Source: Trebonia sp963843745
GTDB lineage: Bacteria; Actinomycetota; Actinomycetes; Streptosporangiales; Streptosporangiaceae
Length of the DNA: 64,000 nt
Assembly: GCA_963843745.1 (NCBI GenBank)
Contig: CAWJLP010000021.1
Coordinates: forward strand, 496,001-560,000
Direction of reading: 5' to 3'
Shown here: positions 57,310 through 64,000 of the stretch, piece by piece
Numbering within the stretch: position 1 is the stretch's first letter
Layout: each line of letters opens with the position of its first letter
Position numbers and translations under genes: made by a program
Notes under the pieces: model-generated
Databases searched by the model: none
Told to the model about the DNA's origin: nothing
Seen by the model: only the letters and a program-made list of their open reading frames with translations

Positions 57310-57339
57310 TTGATTACTGACCGAACGTTCGGTCATTAT
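57310..57339 (+). promoter_or_regulatory. paaA promoter with TetR operator
   Basis: TTGATT (57310-57315), an 18-bp spacer and CATTAT (57334-57339) end 6 bases before ATG 57346. The spacer contains the perfect 18-bp palindrome TGACCGAACGTTCGGTCA (57318-57335), touching the -10. The same site lies in the leader of the divergent paaK-tetR unit, so one bound TetR dimer or pair of dimers could control both arms. Confidence 0.85.
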
Positions 57340-57345
57340 TGTTGT

Positions 57346-58272
57346 ATGGAGCTCAGCGAGACGCAACTGAGCGAGCACTTCGAGGCGACGATAGCTCGCC
57401 AAGACAGGATCGAGCCACGCGACTGGATGCCTGACGGCTACCGCACGACGATGATCAGGCAAATCGCGCAGCACGCGCATTCGGAGATCATCGGGATGCA
57501 GCCGGAGGGCAACTGGATCACCCGCGCCCCGAGCCTGCGCCGCAAGGCGATCCTGCTCGCCAAGGTGCAGGATGAGGCCGGGCACGGCATGTACCTGTAC
57601 GCCGCGGCGGAAACCCTCGGCGCCGACCGCGCCGACCTCACCGAGCGGCTCATCGACGGCAGGCAGAAGTACTCGTCCATCTTCAACTACCCGACGCTGA
57701 GCTACGCGGACGTCGGCGTGATCGGCTGGCTGGTCGACGGCGCCGCGATCTGCAACCAGGTGCCGCTGTGCCGGTCGTCGTACGGGCCGTACGCCCGCGC
57801 GATGGTCCGGATCTGCAAGGAGGAGTCGTTCCACCAGCGCCAGGGCTACGAGCTGCTGCTCACGATGATGCGCGGCCGCGACGCGCAGAAAGCCATGGTC
57901 CAGGAGTCGGTGAACCGCTTCTGGTGGCCGTCGCTGATGATGTTCGGCCCGCCGGACGCGCAGTCCCCGAACACCGAGCGCTCGATGGCCTGGGGCATCA
58001 AGCGGAACACCAACGACGACCTGCGCCAGCGGTTCGTCGACATGACGGTCCCGCAGGCGGACCGGCTGGGCGTCACGCTGCCGGACGACAAGCTCCGCTG
58101 GAACTCCTCCCGCGGCCACTACGACTTCGGCGAGGTCGACTGGGCCGAGTTCACGGCGGTCGTCGGCGGCGCGGGCCCGTGCAACGCCGACAGGATCGCC
58201 CGGCGGCGGGCGGCCCACGACGAGGGTTCCTGGGTGCGAGAGGCGGCGATGGCGTATGCCGCCAAGCACTGA
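57346..58272 (+). CDS. paaA: phenylacetyl-CoA epoxidase catalytic subunit A
   Basis: This 308-residue di-iron oxygenase subunit has the first ligand helix LLAKVQDEAGHGMYLYAAAE (E-x2-H, about residues 70-89) and the second CKEESFHQRQGYELLLTMM (E-x2-H, about 158-176); QHAHSEIIGMQPEGNW is also diagnostic. It forms 1,2-epoxyphenylacetyl-CoA with PaaC, B and E. ATG 57346 is defined by the leaderless promoter. The C-terminus (AYAAKH) and stop lie in a 15-bp tandem repeat array that also encodes the PaaB N-terminus. Confidence 0.96.
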   Translation: MELSETQLSEHFEATIARQDRIEPRDWMPDGYRTTMIRQIAQHAHSEIIGMQPEGNWITRAPSLRRKAILLAKVQDEAGHGMYLYAAAETLGADRADLTERLIDGRQKYSSIFNYPTLSYADVGVIGWLVDGAAICNQVPLCRSSYGPYARAMVRICKEESFHQRQGYELLLTMMRGRDAQKAMVQESVNRFWWPSLMMFGPPDAQSPNTERSMAWGIKRNTNDDLRQRFVDMTVPQADRLGVTLPDDKLRWNSSRGHYDFGEVDWAEFTAVVGGAGPCNADRIARRRAAHDEGSWVREAAMAYAAKH

Positions 58273-58591
58273 GCCGCCAAGCACTGAGCCGCCAAGCACT
58301 GAGCCGCCAAGCACTGGCTGGCCGCTGTACGAGGTGTTCCTGCGCGGCAAGCGCGGCCTGAACCACGTGCACGTCGGGTCGCTGCACGCCGCCGACCCGG
58401 AGATGGCGCTGCGGCACGCCCGCGACCTGTACACCCGGCGGAACGAGGCGGTCAGCATCTGGGTGGTCCCCGCCGACGCGATCACCGCGTCCAGCCCGGA
58501 CGAGAAGGACCCGTTCTTCGCCCCGGCCGGCGACAAGGTGTACCGCCACCCGACGTTCTACCAGATCCCGGAAGACGTGCCGCACATCTGA
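58256..58591 (+). CDS. paaB: phenylacetyl-CoA epoxidase subunit B
   Basis: This 111-residue protein has the conserved body WPLYEVFLRGKRGLNHVHVG, SLHAADPEMALRHARDLYTR and EAVSIWVVPADAITAS, matching PaaB, the small structural subunit that bridges PaaAC units. It begins at ATG 58256 inside paaA and the first 20 residues are PPSTE repeats, derived from the four-copy 15-bp repeat. No such tail is part of the family. TGATG overlap links it to paaC, so translation is coupled along the operon. Confidence 0.93.
   Translation: MPPSTEPPSTEPPSTEPPSTGWPLYEVFLRGKRGLNHVHVGSLHAADPEMALRHARDLYTRRNEAVSIWVVPADAITASSPDEKDPFFAPAGDKVYRHPTFYQIPEDVPHI
58258..58317 (+). repeat. 15-bp tandem repeat across the paaA/paaB junction, 4 copies
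   Basis: GCCGCCAAGCACTGA repeats at 58258, 58273 and 58288, with a fourth copy at 58303 ending TGG. The unit carries the paaA stop in one frame and codes PPSTE in the paaB frame. Fifteen bases preserve the paaB frame, so copy number can change without harming either gene. Confidence 0.9.
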
Positions 58592-59439
58592 TGAGCGAAT
58601 CTGAGAGCGAATTCGACGCTTACCGGTCGCTGACTGACGTCACGGAGGACGACCACCGCTGGGCGTTCGGCACGGGTTTTGCCGACCCCCTCGCGGGGGT
58701 CGATGTGACGCTGCAGGCAGGCGTGAACCCATCAGACGCCGCCGCCCTCGCCGAGCGCTGCCTCGCGCTCGGCGACGACGCCCTCATCTACAGCCACCGG
58801 CTCCAGCAGTGGGTCACCCGGGCGCCGGAACTCGAGGAGGAGACCGCCCTCGCCAACATCGCGCTCGACCTCCTCGGCCAGGCCCGGCTGCTGCTGACCC
58901 GCGCCGGCCAGGCCGAAGGCAAGAACAGGGACGAGGACCAGCTCGCGTTCTTCCGCGACGAGCGCGAGTTCCGCAACGTCCGCCTGGTGGAGCGCGCCGA
59001 CGCGGACTTCGCCGAGCTGACCGCCCGCCTGCTGGTGTTCTCCGCCTGGCGGCTGGCCCTGTTCGATCGCCTGACGGCGGACTCTGACCCCGTGCTCGCC
59101 GCGATCGCGGCCAAGGCCGTCAAGGAGCTGACCTACCACCGCGACTACGCCGCCGCCTGGGTCATCCGCCTCGGCGATGGCACGGACTACTCACACCAGA
59201 AGGCGCAGGCGGCTCTGGACGCCCTATGGCCCTACACCGGCGAGCTCGACCTCGACGCCGACGCGGCCGCCTACCTCGACCGTGTCTTCGCGGAGGCCAC
59301 CCTCACCCGCCCGTCGGCGCCCGCGCTGGCCCCGGTCGCGGGCAAGACGGGCCGCGACGGCACGCACACCGAGGCGATGGGCTACATCCTGGCCGAGCTG
59401 CAAAGCGTCGCGCGTGCCAACCCGGAGGCGACATGGTGA
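58591..59439 (+). CDS. paaC: phenylacetyl-CoA epoxidase subunit C
   Basis: This 282-residue ferritin-like structural partner of PaaA has LALGDDALIYSHRLQQWVTR, EEETALANIALDLLGQARLL, EDQLAFFRDEREFRNVRLVE, KELTYHRDYAAAWVIRLGDG and GKTGRDGTHTEAMGYILAEL. PaaC keeps the fold but not the full di-iron site of PaaA. Length is slightly above the usual 250, mostly from an N-terminal extension of about 20 residues. Its ATG overlaps the paaB stop and its stop overlaps paaD. Confidence 0.95.
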   Translation: MSESESEFDAYRSLTDVTEDDHRWAFGTGFADPLAGVDVTLQAGVNPSDAAALAERCLALGDDALIYSHRLQQWVTRAPELEEETALANIALDLLGQARLLLTRAGQAEGKNRDEDQLAFFRDEREFRNVRLVERADADFAELTARLLVFSAWRLALFDRLTADSDPVLAAIAAKAVKELTYHRDYAAAWVIRLGDGTDYSHQKAQAALDALWPYTGELDLDADAAAYLDRVFAEATLTRPSAPALAPVAGKTGRDGTHTEAMGYILAELQSVARANPEATW

Positions 59440-59906
59440 GCGCCAGGGAGACGGCCGGGTCCGTTCCGGATCCTGAATTTCCGGCCCTCACCATCGCGGA
59501 CCTCGGCATCTTGCGGGACGTGCGGGAAGCGGACGGGGCGGTGACGGTCACGATCACGCCGACGTACTCTGGCTGCCCCGCGATGGCCCAGATCGCCGCC
59601 GATCTGCGCCGCAGCCTGGAGCGGGCCGGGTTCCGTGACGTGGCGATCCGCACCGAGCTGTCGCCTCCCTGGACCACCGACTGGATCACCCCCGATGGCC
59701 GCAGGAAGCTGGCGGAGGCGGGCATCGCCCCGCCGGGGCACCCGGGCGCCCGCGGCGGCCCTGTTCTCGTGTCGCTCGCGGTGCCGTGTCCGCGCTGCGG
59801 GTCGCCCGATACCCGCGAGCTCTCCCGGTTCAGCGGCACCGCGTGCAAGGCGCTCTACCAGTGCCAGGTGTGCAAGGAACCATTCGAGCACGTGAAGGAG
59901 CACTGA
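59433..59906 (+). CDS. paaD: phenylacetate pathway protein PaaD
   Basis: This 157-residue protein of the MIP18/DUF59 type is expected to mature the PaaE iron-sulfur cluster. It has VTITPTYSGCPAMAQIAADL with the conserved Cys, and SPPWTTDWITPDGRRKLAEA. A C-terminal zinc-ribbon-like part has CPRCGSPDTRELSRFSGTAC and YQCQVCKEPFEHVKEH. It starts at ATG 59433 overlapping the paaC stop; GTG 59436 is an alternative. Confidence 0.94.
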   Translation: MVSARETAGSVPDPEFPALTIADLGILRDVREADGAVTVTITPTYSGCPAMAQIAADLRRSLERAGFRDVAIRTELSPPWTTDWITPDGRRKLAEAGIAPPGHPGARGGPVLVSLAVPCPRCGSPDTRELSRFSGTACKALYQCQVCKEPFEHVKEH

Positions 59907-59907
59907 C

Positions 59908-60948
59908 GTGCCGCCCGCGGTGTTCTACCCGCTGACGGTGGCGGCGGTCGACCGGCTGACCGCGGACGCCGCCGCCCTGACGTTCGCCGTCCCGCCGGCC
60001 CTGCGGGAGACGTTCGCGTTCCAGCCTGGCCAGTCGCTGACGCTGCGGCGCGGGGACGAGCGCCGGTCCTACTCGATCTGCGTCCCGCCGGGCCGCGCGC
60101 CGCGCATCGGCGTCCGCGAGGTGCCCGACGGCGTGGTGTCGGGCTGGCTGGTGCGCGGCACCAGGCCCGGCGACATGATCGAGGTCCAGCCGCCGTCCGG
60201 CGCGTTCACCCCGGACCTGGCGGTGCGCGGGCGGCACGTGCTGATCGCGGCCGGTTCCGGCATCACGCCGGTCTTGTCGATCGCGGCGGCGCTGCTGGCG
60301 GCCGGATCCGAGGTCATCCTGCTGTACGGCAACCGCCGCGCCGACACGGTGATGTTCGCCGACGAGGTGGCCGACCTCAAGGACGCCTACCCGACCCGGA
60401 TGCGCCTGGTCCACGTGCTGTCGCGCGAGGCGCAGGAGGTCGACCTGTTCACCGGCCGCCTGGACGAGGCCAAGCTCCGTGACTTGCTGCCGGTTCTCGT
60501 GGACGTGCCGGCCGTCTCGGACTGGTGGCTGTGCGGCCCGTTCGGGATGGTCACGGGCGCGATGGAGGTGCTGAGCGGCTTCGGCGTGCCGCGGCAGCGC
60601 ATGCACCGCGAGCTGTTCTACGTGGAGGAAGAGCCCCCGCCCGAGGTCACCCACATCGAAACCCCAGGCCCCGGCGCCGAGGTCACGGTCATTCTCGACG
60701 GTCGCGCCACCACGGTCACGATCCCGCCAGGCACCCCGATCCTGGACGGCGCCCAGCGCGCCCGCGCCGATCTCCCCTTCGCCTGCAAGGGTGGCGTCTG
60801 CGGCACCTGCCGCGCCGTCTTGCGGGAGGGGAAGGTGACGATGCGCCGCAACTTCGCGCTCGAAGATTCCGAACTGGCCGCGGGTTACATCCTCACCTGC
60901 CAGTCCCTCCCCGCCGCGGATACGCTCGTCGTGGACTACGACAGCTAA
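59908..60948 (+). CDS. paaE: phenylacetyl-CoA epoxidase reductase subunit E
   Basis: This 346-residue electron-transfer subunit has a ferredoxin-NADP reductase domain with RRSYSICVPPGRAPRIGVRE (FAD), LIAAGSGITPVLSIAAALL (NADP) and SDWWLCGPFGMVTGAMEVLS. A C-terminal 2Fe-2S domain has LPFACKGGVCGTCRAVLREG and YILTCQSLP with the four Cys ligands. It passes electrons from NADPH to PaaA. It is the last gene of paaABCDE, one base after the paaD stop region. A hairpin follows at 60955. Confidence 0.96.
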   Translation: MPPAVFYPLTVAAVDRLTADAAALTFAVPPALRETFAFQPGQSLTLRRGDERRSYSICVPPGRAPRIGVREVPDGVVSGWLVRGTRPGDMIEVQPPSGAFTPDLAVRGRHVLIAAGSGITPVLSIAAALLAAGSEVILLYGNRRADTVMFADEVADLKDAYPTRMRLVHVLSREAQEVDLFTGRLDEAKLRDLLPVLVDVPAVSDWWLCGPFGMVTGAMEVLSGFGVPRQRMHRELFYVEEEPPPEVTHIETPGPGAEVTVILDGRATTVTIPPGTPILDGAQRARADLPFACKGGVCGTCRAVLREGKVTMRRNFALEDSELAAGYILTCQSLPAADTLVVDYDS

Positions 60949-60954
60949 CGGACC

Positions 60955-60981
60955 GCAGGTGCGCTGTCGCCGAACACCTGC
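60955..60981. terminator. weak hairpin between convergent genes
   Basis: GCAGGTG (60955-60961) and CACCTGC (60975-60981) form a 7-bp stem with a 13-base loop, 6 bases after the paaE stop and directly before the response regulator gene end. A bidirectional terminator role is plausible. Confidence 0.45.
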
Positions 60982-61752
60982 CTAGCCCGTCGGGTGCGTA
61001 CCGGGAGACGTGGATGTGGCGGACCGCAGGCCCGCGTCCCTGAGGAAGGTCAGCACCGCGGCGACCCGCCGGTGCACGAGCTGCTCGCTGGCCAGGTCCA
61101 GCTTGGCGAAGATCGCGTTGACGTACTTCTCCACCGACGACTCCGAGAGGGACAGCTCCGCCGCTATCCCGGCGTTCCCGCGGCCTTGCGCCATCTCGCG
61201 CAGCACGTCGAGTTCCCGCGGGGTGAGCCGGGCCAGCGGCGACTCGCGCAGCCGCGCCCGGCGGCTGACCAGCGCGTCGACGACCTGCGGGTCGATTACC
61301 GAGCCGCCGCTCGTCACCTCGCGCAGCGCCGCCAGCAGCTGCTGCAGGTCACCGACGCGGTCCTTGAGCAGGTAGGCCAGGCCCGCGGTGCCGTTCCTGA
61401 ACAGCTCGAAGGCGTAGGACTCGTCGGCGTACTGCGACAGGATCACTACCCCGATATCCGGATCGGCCGCCCTGATCGCGTGCGCCGCGTCGATGCCTTC
61501 CATCGCCGGCTTGGCCGCACCCTCGGCCGCGCCGCCCGCGGCTCCCGTGGGCGGCATCCGGATGTCCGTCAGCACCGCGTCGGGGCGGGACCGGCGCACC
61601 GCGTCGAGCAGCTCGGCCGCGGAGCCGACGGCAGCGAGCACAGTTACCTGCCCCGAGTCCTCGAGCAGCCGCCGGGTGCCCTCCCGGACCAGGTAGTTGT
61701 CGTCGGCGATGACGATGCGCAGCGGCTCCTTCATGGGGCGTGGCTCAGCCAT
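60982..61752 (-). CDS. NarL/LuxR family response regulator
   Basis: This 256-residue protein has a receiver domain with the acidic pair in IVIADDNYLVREG, the phospho-acceptor Asp in DAVLTDIRMPP (about residue 63) and Lys in YLLKDRVGD. A Gly/Ala-rich insertion of about 18 residues follows DIRMPP. The LuxR helix-turn-helix (RLTPRELDVLREMAQGRGNA and SESSVEKYVNAIFAKLDL) is at about residues 175-230. It overlaps the sensor kinase gene by 8 bases, so the two are a two-component pair. The regulated genes are unknown. Confidence 0.92.
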   Translation of the reverse strand: MAEPRPMKEPLRIVIADDNYLVREGTRRLLEDSGQVTVLAAVGSAAELLDAVRRSRPDAVLTDIRMPPTGAAGGAAEGAAKPAMEGIDAAHAIRAADPDIGVVILSQYADESYAFELFRNGTAGLAYLLKDRVGDLQQLLAALREVTSGGSVIDPQVVDALVSRRARLRESPLARLTPRELDVLREMAQGRGNAGIAAELSLSESSVEKYVNAIFAKLDLASEQLVHRRVAAVLTFLRDAGLRSATSTSPGTHPTG

Positions 61753-63769
61753 GGTCGGCGCCCGGCCCGGAAAGCGGGATCTCGGCGTGCAGCGTGGTTC
61801 CCCGCCCTGGCTGGCTGTCGATGCGCAGCGCCCCGCGCACGATCGAGATCCGGTCGGTGAGGCTGGCCAGCCCGAGTCCGCGCACGGAGCCGGGATCGAA
61901 GCCGCAGCCGTCGTCGCGCACCTCGACGGTCAGGTGCCCGTCCGGCTGCGTGAGCGCGACGAGCACCCGTTCCGCCCGCGCGTGCTTGACCGCGTTGGTC
62001 AGCGCCTCCGCCACCACGTACCAGGTGGTGGTCTCGATGTGCGCGGGGTAGCGGACGCCGCGCAGCGCCGGGTCGGCCTCGATCACCACCTCGAGCGGCA
62101 GCCTGGCGGCCTGTGCCTCGATCGCCTCGAGCAGCCCCTGGTCGGAGAGGACCGGCGGATGGATGGCGTGCGCGAACTCGCGCAAGGTGGCGAGCAGGTC
62201 GCCGAGGTCGCGCTGGAGCTCGGCCAGCGGCTCGTCGGTACGAGGGTCGCCGCGGCGCAGCCGTTCCCGGGCCAGCGCCAGCTTGGCCGTCAGCGCCACG
62301 ACGTCCTGCTGGGCGCCGTCGTGCAGGTCCCGCTGGATGCGCTGCCGCTCGGCGTCCTGGGCGTGCGCGATCCTGGCCCGGGAGGCGGTCAGTTCCGCTG
62401 TCAGCCGCAGGTTGCTCACGGCCGTCGCGGCCTGGCCGGCCAGGTGCGCCAGCAGGCGGTGGTCCTCGTCGAGCAGCGGGCCGTCGCGCCGCGGGCCGCA
62501 CTCGATCCGGCCGAGCGTGCTGCCCGCGTGAACCAGCGGCACCACGTAGGCCGGGACAGCGGGCGTGCCGGGAACGAGCCCGGCGGTCGCGGTCTCGGCA
62601 CCGAGGCGCACTCGCACCCACTCCAGCGCGAGCCCCTGGCGTATCGCGTCGGCGAGCTGGGGCAGCAGGTCCGCCGCGCCGGGCGACGCCTCCAGCAGCG
62701 CGCCGAACCGGGTGATCACCGCGTAGCCGTCGAGCCGCTTCCCGAACACCCACCGGTCGGCCAGCCGTTCCAGCCTGCGCTGCACCGGCTGGAACGCCAG
62801 GGCGGCGCCGGCGGCCAGCAGCATCGCGACGCCGACCGTCAGGTACCGGCTGGCGAGGGTGCCGAGCGCGGCGGCCGCCGCGACGTAGACCACGGCGATC
62901 ATCAGCCACAGCATCCGGTAGATGACCGACCGGCGGGCGGCGCGGTCGATGCCGACGACCCCGTCGTCGGACAGCGCCACCGCCAGCGAAGCGAACACCA
63001 GCAGCAGCCCGAGCACCCACAGCACCCAGACAGCTACCGTCGCGACCGTTCCCGACCTGAAAGTCGCCACAGCGCTGTTCGCGACGAAGACGAGCAGCGC
63101 GCTCCCCGTGCCCACCAGCATCCAGCGGATCCGGCGGCGGTCCGCCGCCGCCGACCGACGGTACCGCAGGTACAGCAGGACCAGCCCGAGGGAGGTCCAC
63201 GCGGAAAAAGTGAACTGCAGCGTGGCCAGGGCCGGTTCCACCGGGCCAAGCGCCGAAGTGAACAGCGGGCTGACGATGCCCGGCTCCGCTGGCTGGTACA
63301 AGCCCGCCGGGGGTGTCTGGCTCGAGGCCATCAGCGCGACCGGGATCAGCACTGCTGCCACGGCGGTGACACTCAGCACCGCGCGTTCCCCGCGGCTCTG
63401 CGGGACCCCGGTCGGGAACAGCCCGATAAGCCCGACCGAGGTGACCGCCGCCAGGTTCGACGCGCACTCCCCGATCAGCAGCACCAGCCACGCCAACGAT
63501 GAATCGGCCACCATCGGCAGATCGGTGATCGCGTCGCCGAGGCAGACCCCCACCGCGAACAGCGCTCCGCCTGCGAGCAGCCAGAACGCGACGCGGCGAC
63601 CCGGCCCGCGGAACACCCCGATGAGCCCGGCGACATAGAGCGGCGCCGGGCCGGCCAGCACGAAGCCGGCCTCGTCTACGTTCCCGGCGGCCAACTCGAT
63701 CCATGCCCCCGCGACCAGCGCGCAACCGCCGACGATCGCGAGGAACACGCAGACAGCCCGCATACGCAC
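61745..63769 (-). CDS. sensor histidine kinase, HisKA_3 (NarL) type
   Basis: This kinase of about 674 residues has about eight to ten membrane helices in the first 300 residues and a GAF-like cytoplasmic region (about residues 330-465). The dimerisation and phospho-accepting motif is RQRIQRDLHDGAQQDVVAL (His at about 503). The ATPase domain has WYVVAEALTNAVKHARAERV, VEVRDDGCGFDPGSVRGLGL and GRGTTLHAEIPL. GTG 63769 (GGGGAAG about 7 bases upstream) or ATG 63763 is the likely start. It pairs with the overlapping response regulator. The signal, probably membrane-associated, is unknown. Confidence 0.9.
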   Translation of the reverse strand: MRMRAVCVFLAIVGGCALVAGAWIELAAGNVDEAGFVLAGPAPLYVAGLIGVFRGPGRRVAFWLLAGGALFAVGVCLGDAITDLPMVADSSLAWLVLLIGECASNLAAVTSVGLIGLFPTGVPQSRGERAVLSVTAVAAVLIPVALMASSQTPPAGLYQPAEPGIVSPLFTSALGPVEPALATLQFTFSAWTSLGLVLLYLRYRRSAAADRRRIRWMLVGTGSALLVFVANSAVATFRSGTVATVAVWVLWVLGLLLVFASLAVALSDDGVVGIDRAARRSVIYRMLWLMIAVVYVAAAAALGTLASRYLTVGVAMLLAAGAALAFQPVQRRLERLADRWVFGKRLDGYAVITRFGALLEASPGAADLLPQLADAIRQGLALEWVRVRLGAETATAGLVPGTPAVPAYVVPLVHAGSTLGRIECGPRRDGPLLDEDHRLLAHLAGQAATAVSNLRLTAELTASRARIAHAQDAERQRIQRDLHDGAQQDVVALTAKLALARERLRRGDPRTDEPLAELQRDLGDLLATLREFAHAIHPPVLSDQGLLEAIEAQAARLPLEVVIEADPALRGVRYPAHIETTTWYVVAEALTNAVKHARAERVLVALTQPDGHLTVEVRDDGCGFDPGSVRGLGLASLTDRISIVRGALRIDSQPGRGTTLHAEIPLSGPGADHG

Positions 63770-63931
63770 AGTGTGACTTCCCCGCTGACCTGCTGGGAAG
63801 GAGGTTGGCCGCACCCGCGACTTGCGGCCAGCCTCACCCCGGTCCGGCCGGCAGCCGGATACCCGGTGGATACGCCGAGCCCTAGCGTCTGGCAGCAGAG
63901 CGATACCGCCGGGGGAAAGGTGTCCAAGGAC

Positions 63932-64000
63932 ATGACAGAGAACCAGATCATCGTCGGCCAGCCTGCGAGCACGTCAGGGAGCGCGCTGCGCCGTGGCGCC
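63932..64000 (+). CDS. 5' end of a gene cut by the window edge
   Basis: ATG 63932, preceded by AAGGA, opens MTENQIIVGQPASTSGSALR and continues to the end of the window; GTG 63920 in the same frame is an alternative start. It is divergent from the sensor kinase, with a spacer of about 160 bases. Too little is visible to assign a function. Confidence 0.45.
   Translation, partial: MTENQIIVGQPASTSGSALRRGA

Noticed and set aside
58258..58317. Possible CRISPR-like array at the paaA/paaB junction
   Set aside because: Units are contiguous 15-bp copies without spacers and lie in coding sequence; no cas genes are present.

Overview
The window is about 64 kb of dense, very GC-rich, intron-free DNA from an actinobacterium. 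Supporting signs are GTG and occasional TTG starts, GAF-ANTAR and ECF42 regulators, a mycothiol-type maleylpyruvate isomerase family protein, tandem PF04672 methyltransferases, ThyX, a PolX polymerase and a fused trpEG gene behind a Trp attenuator like the one described in Streptomyces. The genus cannot be fixed from sequence reading alone; a Streptosporangiales- or Catenulispora-like soil actinomycete is an inference. I see no tRNA, rRNA, CRISPR array, transposase or phage gene. The region reads as chromosomal, with accessory regulators, some gene decay and unusual short repeats.

Layout. 0-11 kb: an ECF42 sigma factor with its YCII/DGPF partner, a MarR/drug-efflux pair, a MerR regulator with an overlapping 17-residue Cys-rich peptide, an ArsR/AHSA1 pair, a decayed amidohydrolase, a LuxR regulator, a luciferase-like flavoenzyme, a GH3 lipoprotein with an apparent frameshift and a GAF-ANTAR protein. 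11-20 kb: a repeat-rich 650-bp intergenic region, an AI-2E family permease, a nitroreductase, an XdhC-like protein, a phosphoesterase, housekeeping-type enzymes, and trpL-trpEG with attenuator. 21-31 kb: a TetR/MFS divergent pair and a five-gene minus-strand purine catabolism operon (urate oxidase, xanthine dehydrogenase A/B, XdhC, guanine deaminase). 31-43 kb: a phosphotransferase, a CelD-type acyltransferase, a sigma/propeller relic, ThyX, a class-I amidotransferase lacking its cysteine, a CcdA pair, a GT87 mannosyltransferase, an unrecognised two-gene membrane unit and PolX. 43-55 kb: fatty-acid beta-oxidation genes (thiolase and fadB), two paralogous methyltransferases, an FtsX-type permease, a DNA glycosylase and small enzymes. 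55-61 kb: the phenylacetate catabolism locus (paaK and its TetR regulator divergent from paaABCDE). 61-64 kb: a two-component system.

How genes work together. The purine operon takes guanine through xanthine to 5-hydroxyisourate; XdhC would load the molybdenum cofactor. The paa locus activates phenylacetate (PaaK), then epoxidises it (PaaABCE, with PaaD as maturation factor), with an 18-bp palindrome between the two arms as the likely TetR operator. Ring-opening and later paa genes are not here; the thiolase and fadB at 43.5-46.8 kb could serve downstream beta-oxidation.

Most notable observations: (i) an exact 15-bp motif, TGATAACAGCAAGAA, five times on the same strand, once read in frame inside trpEG; (ii) a palindromic intergenic element of about 50 bp in two copies, one bracketed by the 15-bp motif; (iii) a tiny Cys-rich peptide coupled to a MerR sensor; (iv) a recurrent leaderless-promoter layout, TANNNT then 6-8 nt then the start codon, at many genes; (v) an MFS transporter with a repeat domain of about 220 residues before its last helix; (vi) several short tandem repeats placed at gene ends or junctions.
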